Shown: one piece after another, positions 47,226-60,744 of the stretch
Layout: each line of letters opens with the position of its first letter
Position numbering within the stretch: the stretch's first letter is position 1
Origin: Adenophora triphylla var. japonica
Lineage: Eukaryota > Streptophyta > Magnoliopsida > Asterales > Campanulaceae
Direction of reading: 5' to 3'
Assembly: GCA_022495995.1 (NCBI GenBank)
Contig: JAFEMH010001307.1
Span: 1-64,000, forward strand
Length of the DNA stretch: 64,000 bases
Notes under the pieces: generated by a model
What the model saw: only the letters and a program-made list of their open reading frames with translations
What the model was told of the DNA's origin: nothing
The model's database searches: none
Program-made: the position numbers and the translations under genes

Positions 47226-47959
47226 AAACTCCTCTCCCATGTGTATTCCTTTTTTGGTACTCTTAAAGTAATTTTCTTTTCTGGGCATTTTTTTTTTCAA
47301 TTAATTCATTCTCGACAAGTTTGAATTCAATTTTTTTGGCACTTTCTTTAATTTGCATGTATTGTTAAGTATACAGGTCAATGTTTGATGACCATTTGCC
47401 AAAGTTAGTTTTTGCCATGACTCTTCCAATTGATAAGGTGTCAAATTAGGTGCTCCTTGTCATTGATCTCTGTTTCCTCTATTTCATGCATTATTTGCAA
47501 TCTCTACAACCATTTCTTTTCCTTTCAGATTATGTTGACAATCACATCATCTAGTATACTCTTAGGTGTGAGGAAAAAGCTGTAAAGTTCATTGTACATT
47601 TAGTACGTGTTCCACATCAGTGACATGCCTCACAATTTTTCTTGTTTGAAGCAAACTCTTTTCTTCTAATGCAAATTGTGCTTTCTATAATTTAATGCAA
47701 AACTAGAAATAAGAACTGTTGCTTACTTGATTTCTTATTAATATTACATTATACTATCAGTTTACTGTATTACATGCACATTAAATGTGAAAATTCCTAT
47801 ATGTCTAACTAGCTGTAATATCCCTAATTGTTGCACTGCGATGAAGTATTAAATGGGCTCCTTCGACTGATAATCATGGTGAGATGGATACTCGCACATG
47901 GTAGCGGATCTGTACCTTGTGGAGTATTTGCCGTTTATTCATTTTGATCTGTCTTCTGT

Positions 47960-48615
47960 TTTCATGATATTTGCTTGTTAGACAACTGGTAAACGAAAAG
48001 CATGATCTGTTGGGGTTGGCAGCTACACTTTTTTAGGGGTATAAGAAGAATTAGTCCTGTTTGTTTGAAGAGTGCATTGAATTAATTACATTCTAGTATA
48101 AAGGACGTGGTCATCAGAGCTCATGTGGCTTCAAGTTCGTCTGCTTCTCTTTGCTGTCCCCTTGTACGTTTCTAATATCTTGCATGTCATAGTTTATCAT
48201 TTTCTTTCTATGTTGTGCTTGTAGATTCTACAAGTCTTAGTGGTGATTTACTCTATTTTGAGTCTACACGATAGATTGCAAAGCTCCATTGCACGGATCT
48301 CTTTTCCGTTTTCCAGTGATTATTACGAAGTCTAAGGCTGTTAAGAATCAACCTCCTCTAGTTTTATTCTAGAGAAATCGTTTTTACCATGTATTTTGGT
48401 GTGCATTATTTATGATGTTTCTTCTGTAATAATGATCTTCTAGTAGTGTTGTTACCTATGCACATCTGACGGAGGGAACGGGATTTATATAAATTTTAGC
48501 TGCCTTTTCATAAATGTCATGAAAGGATTATGGATGTAGGTTACTACGCAAATTTGATTAAATTTATTTCCGTCGTGAATTAACTGCAACATGTTGCATT
48601 ACTATGAATATTTGA
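47960..48615 (+). repeat. Copy 2 counterpart of 17,636-18,250
   Basis: An interrupted duplicate of 45,110-45,250, split at the same place (attagtcctg and gaaaggattatgg). The split therefore predates the large duplication. No coding signal is recognised. Confidence 0.7.
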
Positions 48616-48775
48616 CACAAAGTCCACCCAATCATGTAAAGGCCGGACTAAGGGCTCCCCTCTTCCTTGCTAACCCTGGTGTAGTGGAAAAGACTGCCGG
48701 TCGCGAAGATCTACGCACCGGTCCACGCCCCGAGTCGATCGGCGGACCGGCTTTCGCCGTTCCACATCCGATCGG

Positions 48776-48828
<53 letters not shown>
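48616..48828 (-). rRNA. 25S rRNA fragment, copy 2 (shorter)
   Basis: It begins at the same junction after gaatatttga as in copy 1 but stops after caagcactcttt, giving 213 bases against about 405. The join then leads to AT-rich DNA that is absent from copy 1. The shared part differs by a few bases only. Confidence 0.95.
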
Positions 48829-50520
48829 ATACTACATTTATTTTTTAAAATATTGACATGCACTTCAAAGAAGATTTTTTTTTTATCCGAATAAAATGAA
48901 AGTAATATTTATTTTTGGAGGAATTTTTTTTAATGATTTTAGGTGGAAAAAAAAAATTTATTATAAAATATTTGATTTATATTAACATTTTGGAGGTATC
49001 CGGACACAGCTTATAAAAAAAAATATCAGAAACAAACATGGGCTTTAGTAAAAGCCCATGGCCTGATCCACAAATAAGCGGTCAAGCCCAGAACTAACCT
49101 TACAGCTGGCGTTAGCGTGGAATCAACGCTCGACACCCCAACACTTTATATTCAACGTCCCTTCTCTCTCTTGTCCCTCTAGACCGTACCGTAACTCCAT
49201 TTTCTCCACATAAAACCCTTACACAGAGTCAAGCACCATTAATTTCTCCTGCCTTGCACCATTTTCTCCGGCAAGGGCGTGCGTTCCTATTTGTCGCGGC
49301 ACTTAAACCCTATTCTCCTTATATTTTCAATTTTGGTTCTTAAGAAAGTAATTTTTCAATTTTCAATTCTTGATTATAATCCAAATTCCACTTTTCAATT
49401 GACTATAACAGAAAGCGGGTACGGGGGTTGGAGCGATGGGTTACAGATTGAGGGGAGATAATTACCGGTATTAGGGTTTATATTTGTTAAATAATGCGGC
49501 AATTGATTGATGGGAGATAATTACCGGTATTAGGGTTTATATTTGTAGATAATGCAGCAATTTATTGTAATTTGGCGCGTCCTCGACCATTGCAACGGCT
49601 AGGGTTTTGGTCGTTGACCCAGTCAACGTTCTTCTTGATTTCGATTAGCCTTCCTTTGTGTGCAGCGCACCCCCTGCTCCTTGGAGGTTTGTCTCTTCTA
49701 CACTAATTACGTTTCCCTATTTCTATATATATTTAAATTTTCTCCTGAAATTGAGTAAAGGAGTTCTGAGTTCCTGACGTTTGGTTTCTTATTTTTTTTT
49801 TTATATTTACAGTCACTTTTTCTGTTCTAGAAGTATGTTGAGAATAGGAGAGAATATCAGATGATTCTATATGTTACACCTTTCAGCATGCTTAGTGGCA
49901 TTTGATGCACTACAGTGGTTGAGCCAGAAATCATTTTAAAGGGGAAAAACCATTTTCATCAAGTAAGAGGGAGAAAAATAAAATTTAGTGCATTTTTCCC
50001 CTAGGTTAAGGATTCTGCGGATAAAATGTTATTTTCTTTTTGAATGAGAGTAATTCATTATTCTTCTTTCTATTTTCTTGGAGTTCTGTTTCCTTTTTCA
50101 TTTTCTTTATTGGGTCAGCTTTTGTGTACCAGTTTCTTGCACACTCATTACACACTCAAGTATCAGTTGGACCATTAAAGGTTCAAGTTCCACTCCACTC
50201 ATAGAGTCCTGCAGTCTATCAACATTGCTCCACTCAAAGAGTCATTTTTTGTAAGATGAAGCTATAAAATTTTATGAGGTTTCATTTGAAGAAAATAATA
50301 CTCCACGTAACTCTTAAATTAGAGATTGTTATGAGAAGTAACTTTACTTTATAAAATTGTATGACTTTCTTGCACAAATTAGTTGAGTGGAAGGTAATAC
50401 TTGATGGTTATTAGGATGGGATGAATGTGATAGGAAACAAAGAACATATCCATGGTTAATAGATGTGGATGTGTACAAATATGTGTTCATTTGATTTTTT
50501 GAAAACTTTTTCGAAAATGA
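48829..50520. other. Copy 2-only AT-rich patch, then leader-like and non-coding region
   Basis: 48,829-48,977 has no partner in copy 1 and no recognisable content. From 48,978 the sequence equals 19,721 onward, including the hairpin gggctttagtaaaagccc and the duplicated ttaccggtattagggttta blocks (49,462 and 49,520). Confidence 0.45.
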
Positions 50521-50608
50521 AACAACGATGGTAATTTTTTCCATGCCGAAACATTTGCTTTTAGGAGTTGTTCGCTTGGATATCACTTTTTATAGGCCAA
50601 CTCCCTTG

Positions 50609-50887
50609 CTAACTAGCTTTATCACTACTTGGCGGAATGCATACATCTGCAGGTATGTTCAATTTGTAAGCCATAAGTCCAATCTTCTCAATGATTTTGA
50701 AAGGGCCAAAGTACTTAGCTGACAACTTATGATTCACCCTCCAAGCTACTGTGTTTTGCCTGTAAGGTTCTAACCTTAGGTACACCCAGTCACCAACAGC
50801 AAATTCCCTTTCACTCCTTCCTTTATCAGCATAAACCTTGTATCTATTCTGAGCTTGATATAGACTCTCTTTGAGAATGTCATCCAT
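50609..50887 (-). pseudogene. Ty3/gypsy integrase C-terminal fragment, copy 2, uninterrupted
   Basis: An open frame of 92 residues on the minus strand reads SLYQAQNRYKVYADKGR, FAVGDWVYLRLEPYRQ, HKLSAKYFGPFKIIEKIG and AYKLNIPADV. This is the classic end of gypsy integrase with the G-P-F/Y module. The ATG is fortuitous. The fragment is cut before the catalytic core. It shows the pre-insertion state of the copy 1 site: a single aaagt at 50,707-50,711 where the Cassandra element sits in copy 1. Confidence 0.88.
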
Positions 50888-51936
50888 TGTTGCTCTACCT
50901 TGAAAAATATACAGTATTAAAGAGGTTGAAGAGAATAAAGTAGAGGTTGAAAATTAATGTTTTCGATATAATTTGTTTTTTTTTTCATTTTTTTCCACCT
51001 ACTTCCTTAAAAATTTCTTCATAGCTTTCTACTCCCTTTTCCTTTTGTTCTAGCGTATAAAAAAAAAATCTGAAAAAATTGATCAATGAAAGTGAGGAGG
51101 TATTTTATTTTAATTGAATCAAAAATTACAAAATCTTGTCTTATATTAGATAGATATACACTCGTAAGAAAAATGGTAGAAATAAGACCAAGAAAACTCA
51201 CAAAACTCACAAAAATTACCAACTATATCAATTTATTGCAGTTTTATTTGAGAAGATGGGAAGGGACGAGGTTTTTGTTTGGGGAGGTGAGGGTAGTTTG
51301 GACATTTAGACTTATTATAAAGAGAATCAGGGACTATATGGGGGTTTTGATTTCAACAATGTGATCCTAAGGTAAAATTCGAAATGTAATGTTTTTATTG
51401 GTAAATTGCATTCTATCTCATGGGCTTATCGGTAAAAATCCCAATTAATATTCCACCAACACATTAACACATTAGATGTACATTATAGACTTTTACATTT
51501 TTTGTTCATAATATTTACTAATTATAATGTGTATATATAATATACAATTATTAATTGTCAAATACAATAGATTATATTATTAATTCAATTATCTATAAAA
51601 TTAGAAGTTAACTCATAACAATAATAATTCATTGTTATTATTCAAATTTCATTTGACATAATAAGTACAAACTATGTACAACAAAAGCTAAAAAAAAAGT
51701 AACACAATTCTCCTAAATTTGCATGGATAAACATTTTGATTCATATAAAATATACTTATATTTAAAAAAAAAATGTTATGATACTTTATTAAATAAAAAC
51801 ATAATTGAAGCAAAATACCAAAAAAAAAAATCTTCTTAGCTTTCTACTCCCTTTGTTATAGCCTATTTTTGTTATTCGTTTCAGAGTGTATCCATTTAAA
51901 TTATGAATAGTGGGGAAGTTTTTATTCATTAGTATA
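50888..51936. other. AT-rich stretch, copy 2
   Basis: The counterpart of 22,390-23,437. No gene is supported. Confidence 0.45.
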
Positions 51937-51938
51937 TA

Positions 51939-52244
51939 CTCCCTCCGTCCCACCGATCTTAAGAAAATTTTCCATTTTATGCGTCCCGCCGATCTTAAGA
52001 ATTCCAAAAATGAAAAGTTATTATTATTTTTATACTCTTTCTACCCCACTCATTCTCTCTCCTACTTTACTTTTACACTCACAACATTCTCTCTCCTAAC
52101 TATTCATCCCACTCATTCTCTCTCCTATTTAATTTTTCACACTCACAACACTTCTTCCACTCATTCTCTCTCCTAATACTATAATAATATTCCTTAATTC
52201 CCGTGTCATTTCATTTTTTCTTAAGTTGGGTGGGACAGAGGGAG
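51939..52244. mobile_element. Stowaway MITE, copy 2
   Basis: 306 bases, the same as 23,440-23,745. The right end carries one change (GGGACAGAGGGAG). TA flanks at both ends. Confidence 0.95.
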
Positions 52245-52663
52245 TATATTGTATGTTGTATTATTATATTCACTCATATGTGATATAATATTGCCTCTAT
52301 AATACAACATGACGATGAAACTTTTCGAATATTATAATACTTTTTAAAACTTTTCGATAACTCTCCCGTAAAACAAAACAAAAGTCACACGCAGGGGAGG
52401 CCGATCACGAGGCTAAGCCAAGTTTCGGAGTAAAAACCTCTTTATACGTAATGATAATTATTAATAATTTAAATTATCCATGAACCACAAAAGCCCATAT
52501 ATATGAAGTCGAGCCCATAGTTGCTGATCATTAGCCGGTCCGACCCTCAACATACTACAATACAACCGTTTGCAATGTCGCTTACTTTTCACGCACAGCT
52601 ATAAGCCACATACTAATCCTTCATCCTTCCCCGATTAGGAAAAGCACTTCCTTCCTGCCCTCA

Positions 52664-52673
52664 TCTATAAATA
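52664..52673 (+). promoter_or_regulatory. TATA box of a candidate promoter, copy 2
   Basis: CTATAAATAC in the same context as copy 1. The leader repeat after it is shortened, and the first unit is replaced by cccgcc. Confidence 0.5.
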
Positions 52674-52939
52674 CCCCCGCCAATCCCAATTTCCTACCCA
52701 ATCCCAATTTCCTAACATTACGGTGATTTCGACGCTCCGATCATAAATTTGATTCTGATGGCGATTTCGACGATCATTGGGTAAAGATGATTGTTGATTC
52801 CTGTCGATCGATGAGATGATGCGTAACCCTAATAACAGGTATGATTCTATTAAATCTAATTCCAGTTGTTGATGATACGTAACCCTAATAACAGGTATGA
52901 TTCTATTATATCTAATTCCAGTTGTTGATGATACCTTTT

Positions 52940-55900
52940 TTCCTAGAGTGGGTGCTACTCCTGCCATGCTGCAATACAATGTTAGGAGCCTTATGGGGGT
53001 GCCTTGTTTATAGGCCTTTGCGCGACTGACTGCGTTTGTGGGTAATACAGTTTGAAGGGTTTTAATAAATTTGTAATAGCCTAGGGTGAAGTTTTTTTTA
53101 TTTATAATTTCCACATATATGCTATGTTTGCTGACTGTTCTTTGATGTTTTCTTTGTTTGTAACTATAAGAGCATCTTTGATCTCTACTCTTTCCCCTCT
53201 TTTTTTCTGAGCAGTCTCTAAATTGACCTCAACTCATCCCCTTTAACTTAGAGATGGTTAGTGATTATCTGTCTTCTTGTTGTTTTTTGGCTCTTTGTTT
53301 TCTTCTTTTGGAGGGACTATCTAACTTGTGTGTTGTGGCGTGTTTATTATCTAGCTTGTCAAAGTATGTTCTAACACAATCTTGAGCTATGGCTTACGAG
53401 ACTTTGAGTATTGATTAGTTTGAAAGGGGGTGTCCATTGATACTTTTTCATTCACATGCTATTTCTGTTAGTATTTCCAACAATGTCTGAACTCATTTTT
53501 TGTTATTCTATGTGTTGTTGCAGTGCACATGGTTTTTGTCGGGTTTGAAGAGCACCTTATTTAAATATCCTGCTATTTTTTGATGTCTTACATTGAAATC
53601 AAGCTTCTTTAATTGCTTAACTACGGCATTTCACTTTTGATTTTGTTACCAATTATTTATGCAGTATGGTTGTAAGATGAATCTCTCTAAACCTTCGATG
53701 AAATTCTGGAATGATTTTATGTTAATTATATTAAGAATTTCTTATATGGTGCAAACATCTCTTTGTCCACCTGTGCTCTGCAGATGATGCTAAAGTAATC
53801 TTGATGTTAGCTTGTCACGTTATAAGTTGGTGCTAGATGTTTATGATGGGGTGGCTTGTTGATAGTTACGAGTGCAGCTTCACAAGTGGCTTTTGCTTTG
53901 GACTCCGTTGAGTAGACATGGCGCATCAGAGGCATATTTCATTATTTGTTTTTTGTTCATATCCTCTCATTGCTTTCCCTTTGTTGTCAGCAAGTGTGGA
54001 TTTTTTCAAGTATTCAGAGCATCCGTAACCTCAAACCCAATTTACACAGTAATAATCCAAACTAAATTTCAATATATTTTCTTATTATTTGTTTCACCTA
54101 TAAGTACCAATTATCCTTTGAATATTTGATTATTTTCAGGCCAGTTTAACATTGGTTGAAAGTTGTTTTTCTGAACATGGCCGTATGTTGTCTTGGTTAC
54201 TTATTTACCTTCTTTTTCCCAACAGCGATCTTACTTCTTGATTCTCTAATGTTTCTAGTTTGTCAATTTGTGGCCTGGTTGGGATCTCGAGCAAAGCTGA
54301 CTTGGCAGTCAGGCATGAAAGACTGTCAACAAGACAACACCCCCCCCCAGAAGACATCAATCTTCTGTATTGCAACATGACAGGAGTAGCAAATACTATA
54401 AGGAGAGAAGGTACATGCACAACCCAGGCCACAAGTTGACAAACTAGTGGGTAAAACAATTTTGAAGGGTTTTCATAGATTTGTAATAGCTTTTGATTAA
54501 GTTTTCCTTTGCTTTCTTTTCTGACTATTCTGAGTGTTTTTTGCTAGTGGTGTGGATTTTTTTAGCGTAAAGAGCATCTTTGATCTCTAATCTTTCCCCT
54601 CATATTCTGAGCTGTATCTAAAATGACCTCAACTCATCTCGTCACTTTACCATAGTGTTGGTAAGTGATACACTGTCATTCACATGTTGATTCCTTTTTT
54701 TTCCCAGTTTTTCTTAATACTCATTTTCGTCAGTTTCTGTATTCATGCAGTTGCACATGGTTTTTGTCGGGTGTGAAGAGCACCTTTATTGTGATATCCA
54801 ACTCTCTTTCTGATGTCTAACAGTGAACTTAGGTTTCTTTAACTTCTTCGCTACTCCATTAACAATCATTAATGTAGTATGATTGATGTCTCATTCGGCT
54901 CCTTTCCCTGATTCTATGGACTCTTTGCTCGCAGACCAGGTTCTGTTCTATCTGAGTTTTGGTAAGATGATGTTCTCTAAGAGGCTTAGTGATATAAAAA
55001 ATGGTGTTATTTTATTCCTATGATATTAAGAATCACTTGAGTGGGAACATCTCCTTGTTCAAATTTAGATTTTGCATGCGCTAGGTTTGGTCCTCTTTTT
55101 TTTTCTTTGTCCATCAAAGATATGCTCCTTCCATCTCAAAAAAAAAAGTAATTCACATTTCCTCCCCCCCCCCTTTTTTTTTCCTTAAACGGGTCGGGTA
55201 TAGTTTCAATACAAAATAGAGGTCAATCTGGGGAAGTCTGGGTTTAGTAAAATCCATTGGCTTTACATCTAGTATTATAGCAGAATTTTGGGCCATTAGA
55301 GAAGGATTAAAACTTGCACTGTCTTTATATATATTTGATATTCATGTTGAGACTGACTCTTTACTGGCCTTTAATGTCATATGCAGACATCAAGAACTGC
55401 CTGCCGATTTTCAAACTCTTCTAACTGATTGCAGGTTTTTGATGGAATCCTTCTGGCACATTTGGTTCTCTTTTAAACAGGGAAGGCAACCCTGGGGCAG
55501 ATGCTTTGACAAAACTGGCGTCGGATTCTACGGTTATCGATGATAATTCTATGACCACCGTTGTATTTAATGCCATCCATATGTAATGATGTTATGGGTC
55601 GTAAAATAGCTAGAATATCTGATTTTCAGTGTGCTACAGTCAGTTGCAGTTGTAAAACAACCTGTCGTTGTAAGATATCTTATGTTTTGTAAAATATTGT
55701 GGTTTAAAAAACAAGTTGCTATTACAAAATTTAAAGGAATAGAAAGTCCATGTTATTTATTCTGTTTTTGCAAATTGGTAATTAATTTAAAGATTCTATT
55801 TAGCTTTATAAAATGTAGTCCAATGCATATCACAAGAAGAGCACGACATGCCCATTCTTCCTTTAACGACCAAGGGTAGGTAAGTGATACGCTGTCATTC

Positions 55901-57800
55901 ACATGTTGCTTCTTTTCTTTTTCCCAGTTTTTCTTGTACTCATTTTCGTCAGTTTCTGTGTTCATGCAGGTGCACATGGTTTTTGTCGGGTGCGAAGAGC
56001 ATCTTTATTGTGATATCCAACTCTCTTTCTGATGTCTAACAGTGAACTTAGGTTTATTTAACTACTTCGCTACTCCATTAAAAATCATTAATGTAGTATG
56101 ATTGCTGTCTCATTCGGCTCCTTTCCCAGATTCTCTGGAGACTCTTTGTTCGCAGACCAGGTTCTGTTCTAACTGAGTCGTGGTAAGATGAAGTTCTCTA
56201 AGAGGCTTAGTGAAATAAAAAAAATGGTGTTATTTTATTCCTATCATATTATGAATCACTTGAGTGGAAGCATCTCCTTGTTCACCTGTGCTCTGCAGGT
56301 GATGTTAAATTGAGCTTGAAGTTAGGCTATCACGTTATAAGTGGGAGCTGGATGCGTGGGATGGGGTGGCTTGTTAATACTTTTAAGTGCAGCTTCACAA
56401 GTGACTTTTGTTTCGGACTCCTTGAAGTTATGCAGACATGTCCCATTTTGGAGATTTTTATTTCCATCTTCAGCTTTCATTCTTATATCCTCTATTTGTT
56501 GTTGTCTTGTTGTTAGCGAGCGTGTCTTTTTTCTACTATGAAGAGCTTCTGTAATCTCTAACCCATTTCTCCTTGTAGTATTGGTTGCTCCAGTCATGTT
56601 GCAATACAGGAGTTAGATGTCTGACGGGGTGCCTTAACTCATCATTGTCACTCTAACTTTGGGTTGGTAAATGATTATTTGACTACTTGTCATTTTATTT
56701 TATTTTGGCTTTTAGTTTGCTTTTTTTTTCTTGAGACTATCTGACTTGTGGATTGGAATATGTTTGTTATCTAGCTTGTCAACCTGTGTTCTAAAAGCAA
56801 TGTTGTGCTATGTTTTCATGAGTTTGGGTATTGATTGGTCTGAAAAGGGTGCTTTTTGTTGATACGTCACATGCTGACTTTCTGATGACTAACTTTGAAC
56901 TTAGCTCTCTTTAGTTACTACGCTACTCTATTTCGCTTTTGATTTGGTTAGCAATCATTTTTGGGTATGGCTGCACTCTTTGGGCTCCATTCTTTGTTTC
57001 TCTGGAGGCTATTTGCATGTGGACTAGGTTTCTTACAATCTGAATTGTGGTAAGATTAAAGTCTCTAGAGGCATATAAAAGGGCCCCCCAGTGCACCAAA
57101 TCATCCCTGAGTAGCGAGGGTTCGGACATAATGGAATAAAAAATGGTGTCATTTTATTCTTTGTATATTACGAATTGCTTAACTCAGTGGGAACATCTCC
57201 TTGTCAACCTGTGCTCTGCAGGTGATGTTAAATTATTCTTGAAGTAATGCTGTCAACTTATAAGTGGGAATAGTGTGTTTGTCGTGGTGGCTTGTTGATA
57301 CCTTATCATATATTTTGATCTTTCCAGTTTCCTATATTCTCATTTTCTCTTATTTGTGCTGATAGAGCACATTAATTTGTTGAGTATGCGGTGCATATAA
57401 AGTGATGAAGGGCTTATCTATGTTGCTTTCAGGGACCCTTGTTTTGATACTTGATGGTAGCCCACTTAACCTTGATGGTTTGCTGTCATAAGGTTTCATT
57501 ATATTTTTGTGTGTTTGGGTACTCAGATTCCTGTCACTTACGTGTGAAGCTTTACAAGTGACTTGTGCTTTGGACTCCATTTATGTATACATGTCGCATC
57601 AGTGAGATATTACATTTTGTATTTCTTTGTTTCCAATCATTTAGCAGCTTTCATACTCATACCCTCTCATTTATGTTATCTTGTTGTCAGCGAGCGTGGA
57701 TTTTTTCAGGTATGAAGATTATCTGTAGCCTATTACCCAATTTACATAGCAACACTCCGGATGAGTTTGGACGTAGCATGCTGGTATCTTTTGATCTTTC
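52940..57800 (+). repeat. Degenerate repeat block with exon-like mini-units, copy 2
   Basis: The same composition and unit order as 24,440-29,300, including the inverted catgttgcaat unit near 54,352-54,396. Stops and intron-like flanks are kept. No source gene is recognised. Confidence 0.7.
55249..55585 (+). pseudogene. LINE-type RNase H remnant, copy 2
   Basis: The readings (AEFWAIREGLKLAL, HVETDSLLAF, EGNPGADALTKLASDS) and the frame break are the same as in copy 1. Confidence 0.8.
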
Positions 57801-58004
57801 GTAGCGCACATGAATTTATCGTGTATGAGGAGCATTGATAGCGTACTGTACTGGCTAACCCAAAGAAGTGTAAAAACAAATATTCTCTACTTTCAGTATT
57901 TGTGTCATTTTTTGATTCATGTTTGATCACAGGGTGATACATTTTGCATATTATTGATCTTAGCCATTTGTCAATGAGGTTCATTTTTCCTTATTGGTAT
58001 ACAG

Positions 58005-58430
58005 ATACGATTCTAACACCCTTGATCTGGCAGATCCTTTAAAGCTAGAGTGAGCTACATGTTTTACACAACTATTTACTTGTTGATAGGGTATTCTTTT
58101 GGAGTACAGAGATGTGGGTCTTTTCCACCATCTTTCAAAAAAGGCATTTATTCTCGTTGAAGACACACACACAAAATGCAAAACTCAGAGTCCATTCAAA
58201 CACTTGTAAGTATTTGACATGAGCAATATTTCAAATTTTGAAAGTGTCCTTCCGGTTGTAAGGATGCATGTTGAGATTATATAGGGTAAGTATTAAGTAT
58301 AAAATATGCATGCAGTTGCAAGTGAAGGTGGAAGTGATGATTCTAAAAGAAAAGGTTATGCATTTGTGCGTGCTTTTTCTGCCCACTTTGTGAGGTGTCT
58401 ATATAGTGATAATGTATGTACTCATCATTT
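58005..58430 (+). pseudogene. Unidentified exon-like pieces, copy 2
   Basis: The counterpart of 29,507-29,930. The CA run inside the second piece is two bases longer here (acacacacac), which shifts the frame after VEDTH. This argues against selection on the reading. Confidence 0.4.
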
Positions 58431-58839
58431 CCTTGACGTGTTTTCTTGCCAAGTGGATTAAGCAAAAAAGATGCGTTGGAGTAATGTCTGATCATTAGCA
58501 AATATCCTTTAATGCTTTACTTAAGGCGACAGTTCTTATCTTATGATGGATAAATTAATGAAGCATTTCCAAGAAAAAGAACTTTACCTAGGTTTCGCGT
58601 AAAAACTGGGAATATCTGTCACATATATACACATCTTAGTTCAACTAAAATGTTCAATGAAAAAGAGATGATGCATTTTTTGTTGCTATTTTGTTTCAGT
58701 AATTTACTTCTTTCTTTGGCTTACAAACTCTACTTTGGAAAAAGGTCCTGGATTATTTGGAAATGTAATTGCAACAGTGCTCTGTATCGGTCTTGTACCA
58801 GGCATACTTGGTGAAATCTGGACAGAGAAATCGATTCAA

Positions 58840-58884
<45 letters not shown>

Positions 58885-59147
58885 CTCCCTCCGTCCCGGC
58901 CGACTTAGGACTTTTTGCCATTTTGGGCGTCCCACCCGACTTAGGACGGCCCAAAATGGAAACCTTAAATCACTATTCTCTCCCCTCATTCTCTCTCCTA
59001 CATTATTTTAATACTCACAACACCATTATAATTTACTATTTCCTCCACTCATTCTCTCTCCTATTTTTAAATTACACTCACAACATTTACCTTTTCCTTA
59101 ATTCCCGTGCCATTTCAAAAAATCCTAAGTTGGCCGGGACGGAGGGA

Positions 59148-59148
<1 letters not shown>
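58885..59148. mobile_element. Stowaway MITE inside a TA microsatellite, copy 2
   Basis: 264 bases, the same element as at 30,386. One change in the right inner repeat (ttggccggg instead of tcggccggg). Confidence 0.95.

Positions 59149-59209
<61 letters not shown>
59149..59209. repeat. (TA)n microsatellite beside the MITE
   Basis: About 30 TA units, longer than the 22 or so at 30,650-30,694 in copy 1. Confidence 0.95.
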
Positions 59210-59212
<3 letters not shown>

Positions 59213-59904
59213 TACATATACTTATATGCATGTATTTTTAATTATATTATGGGGTAAAATTTATACAGTGAAGAGCGTGATTAAAGAGAACATTCGGGAC
59301 AAAGCCTTTAGTAGAGGGAGGCAAGTCGGGTAGTAGCAGAGAGCGTGGAAAAGGACTCTAGCCAGTCAATCATGCCCTGGTGGTAAGTCTGATCTCTCAC
59401 TCCATTCTGTTTTCTCGAGAAAACCAATGGAAGGAAAAATGAGAAAAAAATGCAGAGTAGTTTTTACACATCCTTTGATTAGTTATATTTGTGTGTGTGA
59501 AATTTGAACTTAACTAATAAGGTTAACGGGACAAGAATAAGTAAGACAACACTGATTTTTTTAATTTTTGGCTGCTCATTTGAATTACGTTTTGCTTTGA
59601 TCTTATGTTATTCGCGCCGTCATTCATTTCTCCTCCTGTATTTTCCAGGGATGTGGGAATAATTTACCGCTAACTGATTGAGTGTATCAACACATACTTG
59701 TTAAGGTTCAAATTTGGGTTGTCAATCATTAATTATACATGTTGCTGTGCATTAGTCCCTTTTTCGCTGTAGTTACCCATGATCGGTGTCTAAAGGTTGT
59801 TTAATCATGCAATAATTTGTCATGTTTGACTTCTTTTATGGGTTCAAAGTATTTTCTAATATTTTGCAGAACGCATTTGTTTTGTATTCAAGGTTACAAC
59901 TAAA

Positions 59905-60447
59905 TTATTTAGGGGTGCTGATGACGTAACTGCGATAATAGAGCAGCTTTATCAATACTGGTTGCTTCACCTGGGAGAATATTGTTCTAAGGTAAGCCCT
60001 CACTCCTCACTTGGTCCTTATTTCGTGACATTTTCTTAAGAACCATTCACTCACATCCATGCAACTATGCAATGCAATACTATACCCCAATCCCAGAAAA
60101 AAATTGTCATATGTTCTCAGGAGTCATGATTATGGAATGTTGGCAGTGGCGGTGTGGCAAAAAGGTCTCACTCTTCTCAGGCTTCCAAATCTACAAAGAG
60201 GACAACACTGGTTGAAGAAGGATATGGAATCGTGGTGTAAAGCAGTGCTATTGGTACAACTATGTATGGCAGCTCAATAGAACATGTCAAGTTCTACAAG
60301 TATAACAAAAAAATTTGCTCTTTAAGTTCATTTAAAGTCCTTTTTTTTTGTTTTAAACTCATGCTTATTGTTAAAGATTGCTTTTGTAGGTTCCTTGGTT
60401 TTTGTTGGTGGTGATCCTCGTGTTGGAAAAGTACATCAGTGTTACAG
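59905..60447 (+). pseudogene. RadA/Sms-like fragment, copy 2
   Basis: The same pieces as 31,396-31,935. The P-loop exon is at 60,390-60,447 (GSLVFVGGDPRVGK, GT donor). The upstream decayed region is at 60,115-60,280. Confidence 0.62.
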
Positions 60448-60538
60448 GTACTGGTCTTTGTAAACTTTGCTCTTGAAGTTCATTTGAAAGCCTTCATTTT
60501 GTTATAAACTCAATTTTTTGTTAAAGATTGCTTTTGTT

Positions 60539-60598
60539 GGTTCTTTGGTATTGGTTGGTGGTGATCCTCGTGTTGGATAAAGTACATTAGTGTTACAG
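60539..60598 (+). pseudogene. Second RadA-like P-loop exon, right flank
   Basis: It starts 149 bases after the previous P-loop exon and reads GSLVLVGGDPRVG, then TAA, then STLVLQ before a GT donor. The STL residues after the P-loop, lost in the first copy, are kept here, while the lysine codon has become a stop. It is a local tandem duplicate (about 60,375-60,455 against 60,525-60,606). The large duplication breakpoint lies between the two. Confidence 0.75.
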
Positions 60599-60642
60599 GT
60601 ACAGGTCTTGGATATTTTGATGTGAATTTTATCCTTGGGGAT

Positions 60643-60679
<37 letters not shown>

Positions 60680-60744
60680 TTATTTATTTATTTATTTATA
60701 TATGTATATATTTATATATGTATATATCTATATGTATATACAAA
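60643..60744. repeat. Compound (GT)n(TA)n(TTTA)n microsatellite
   Basis: GT, then TA, then TTTA units and mixed TATG units. The open frames across it are meaningless. Confidence 0.9.

Noticed and set aside
48591..48848. Open frames on both strands over a GC-rich patch
   Set aside because: This is the copy 2 25S rRNA fragment. The frames are by-products of GC content.
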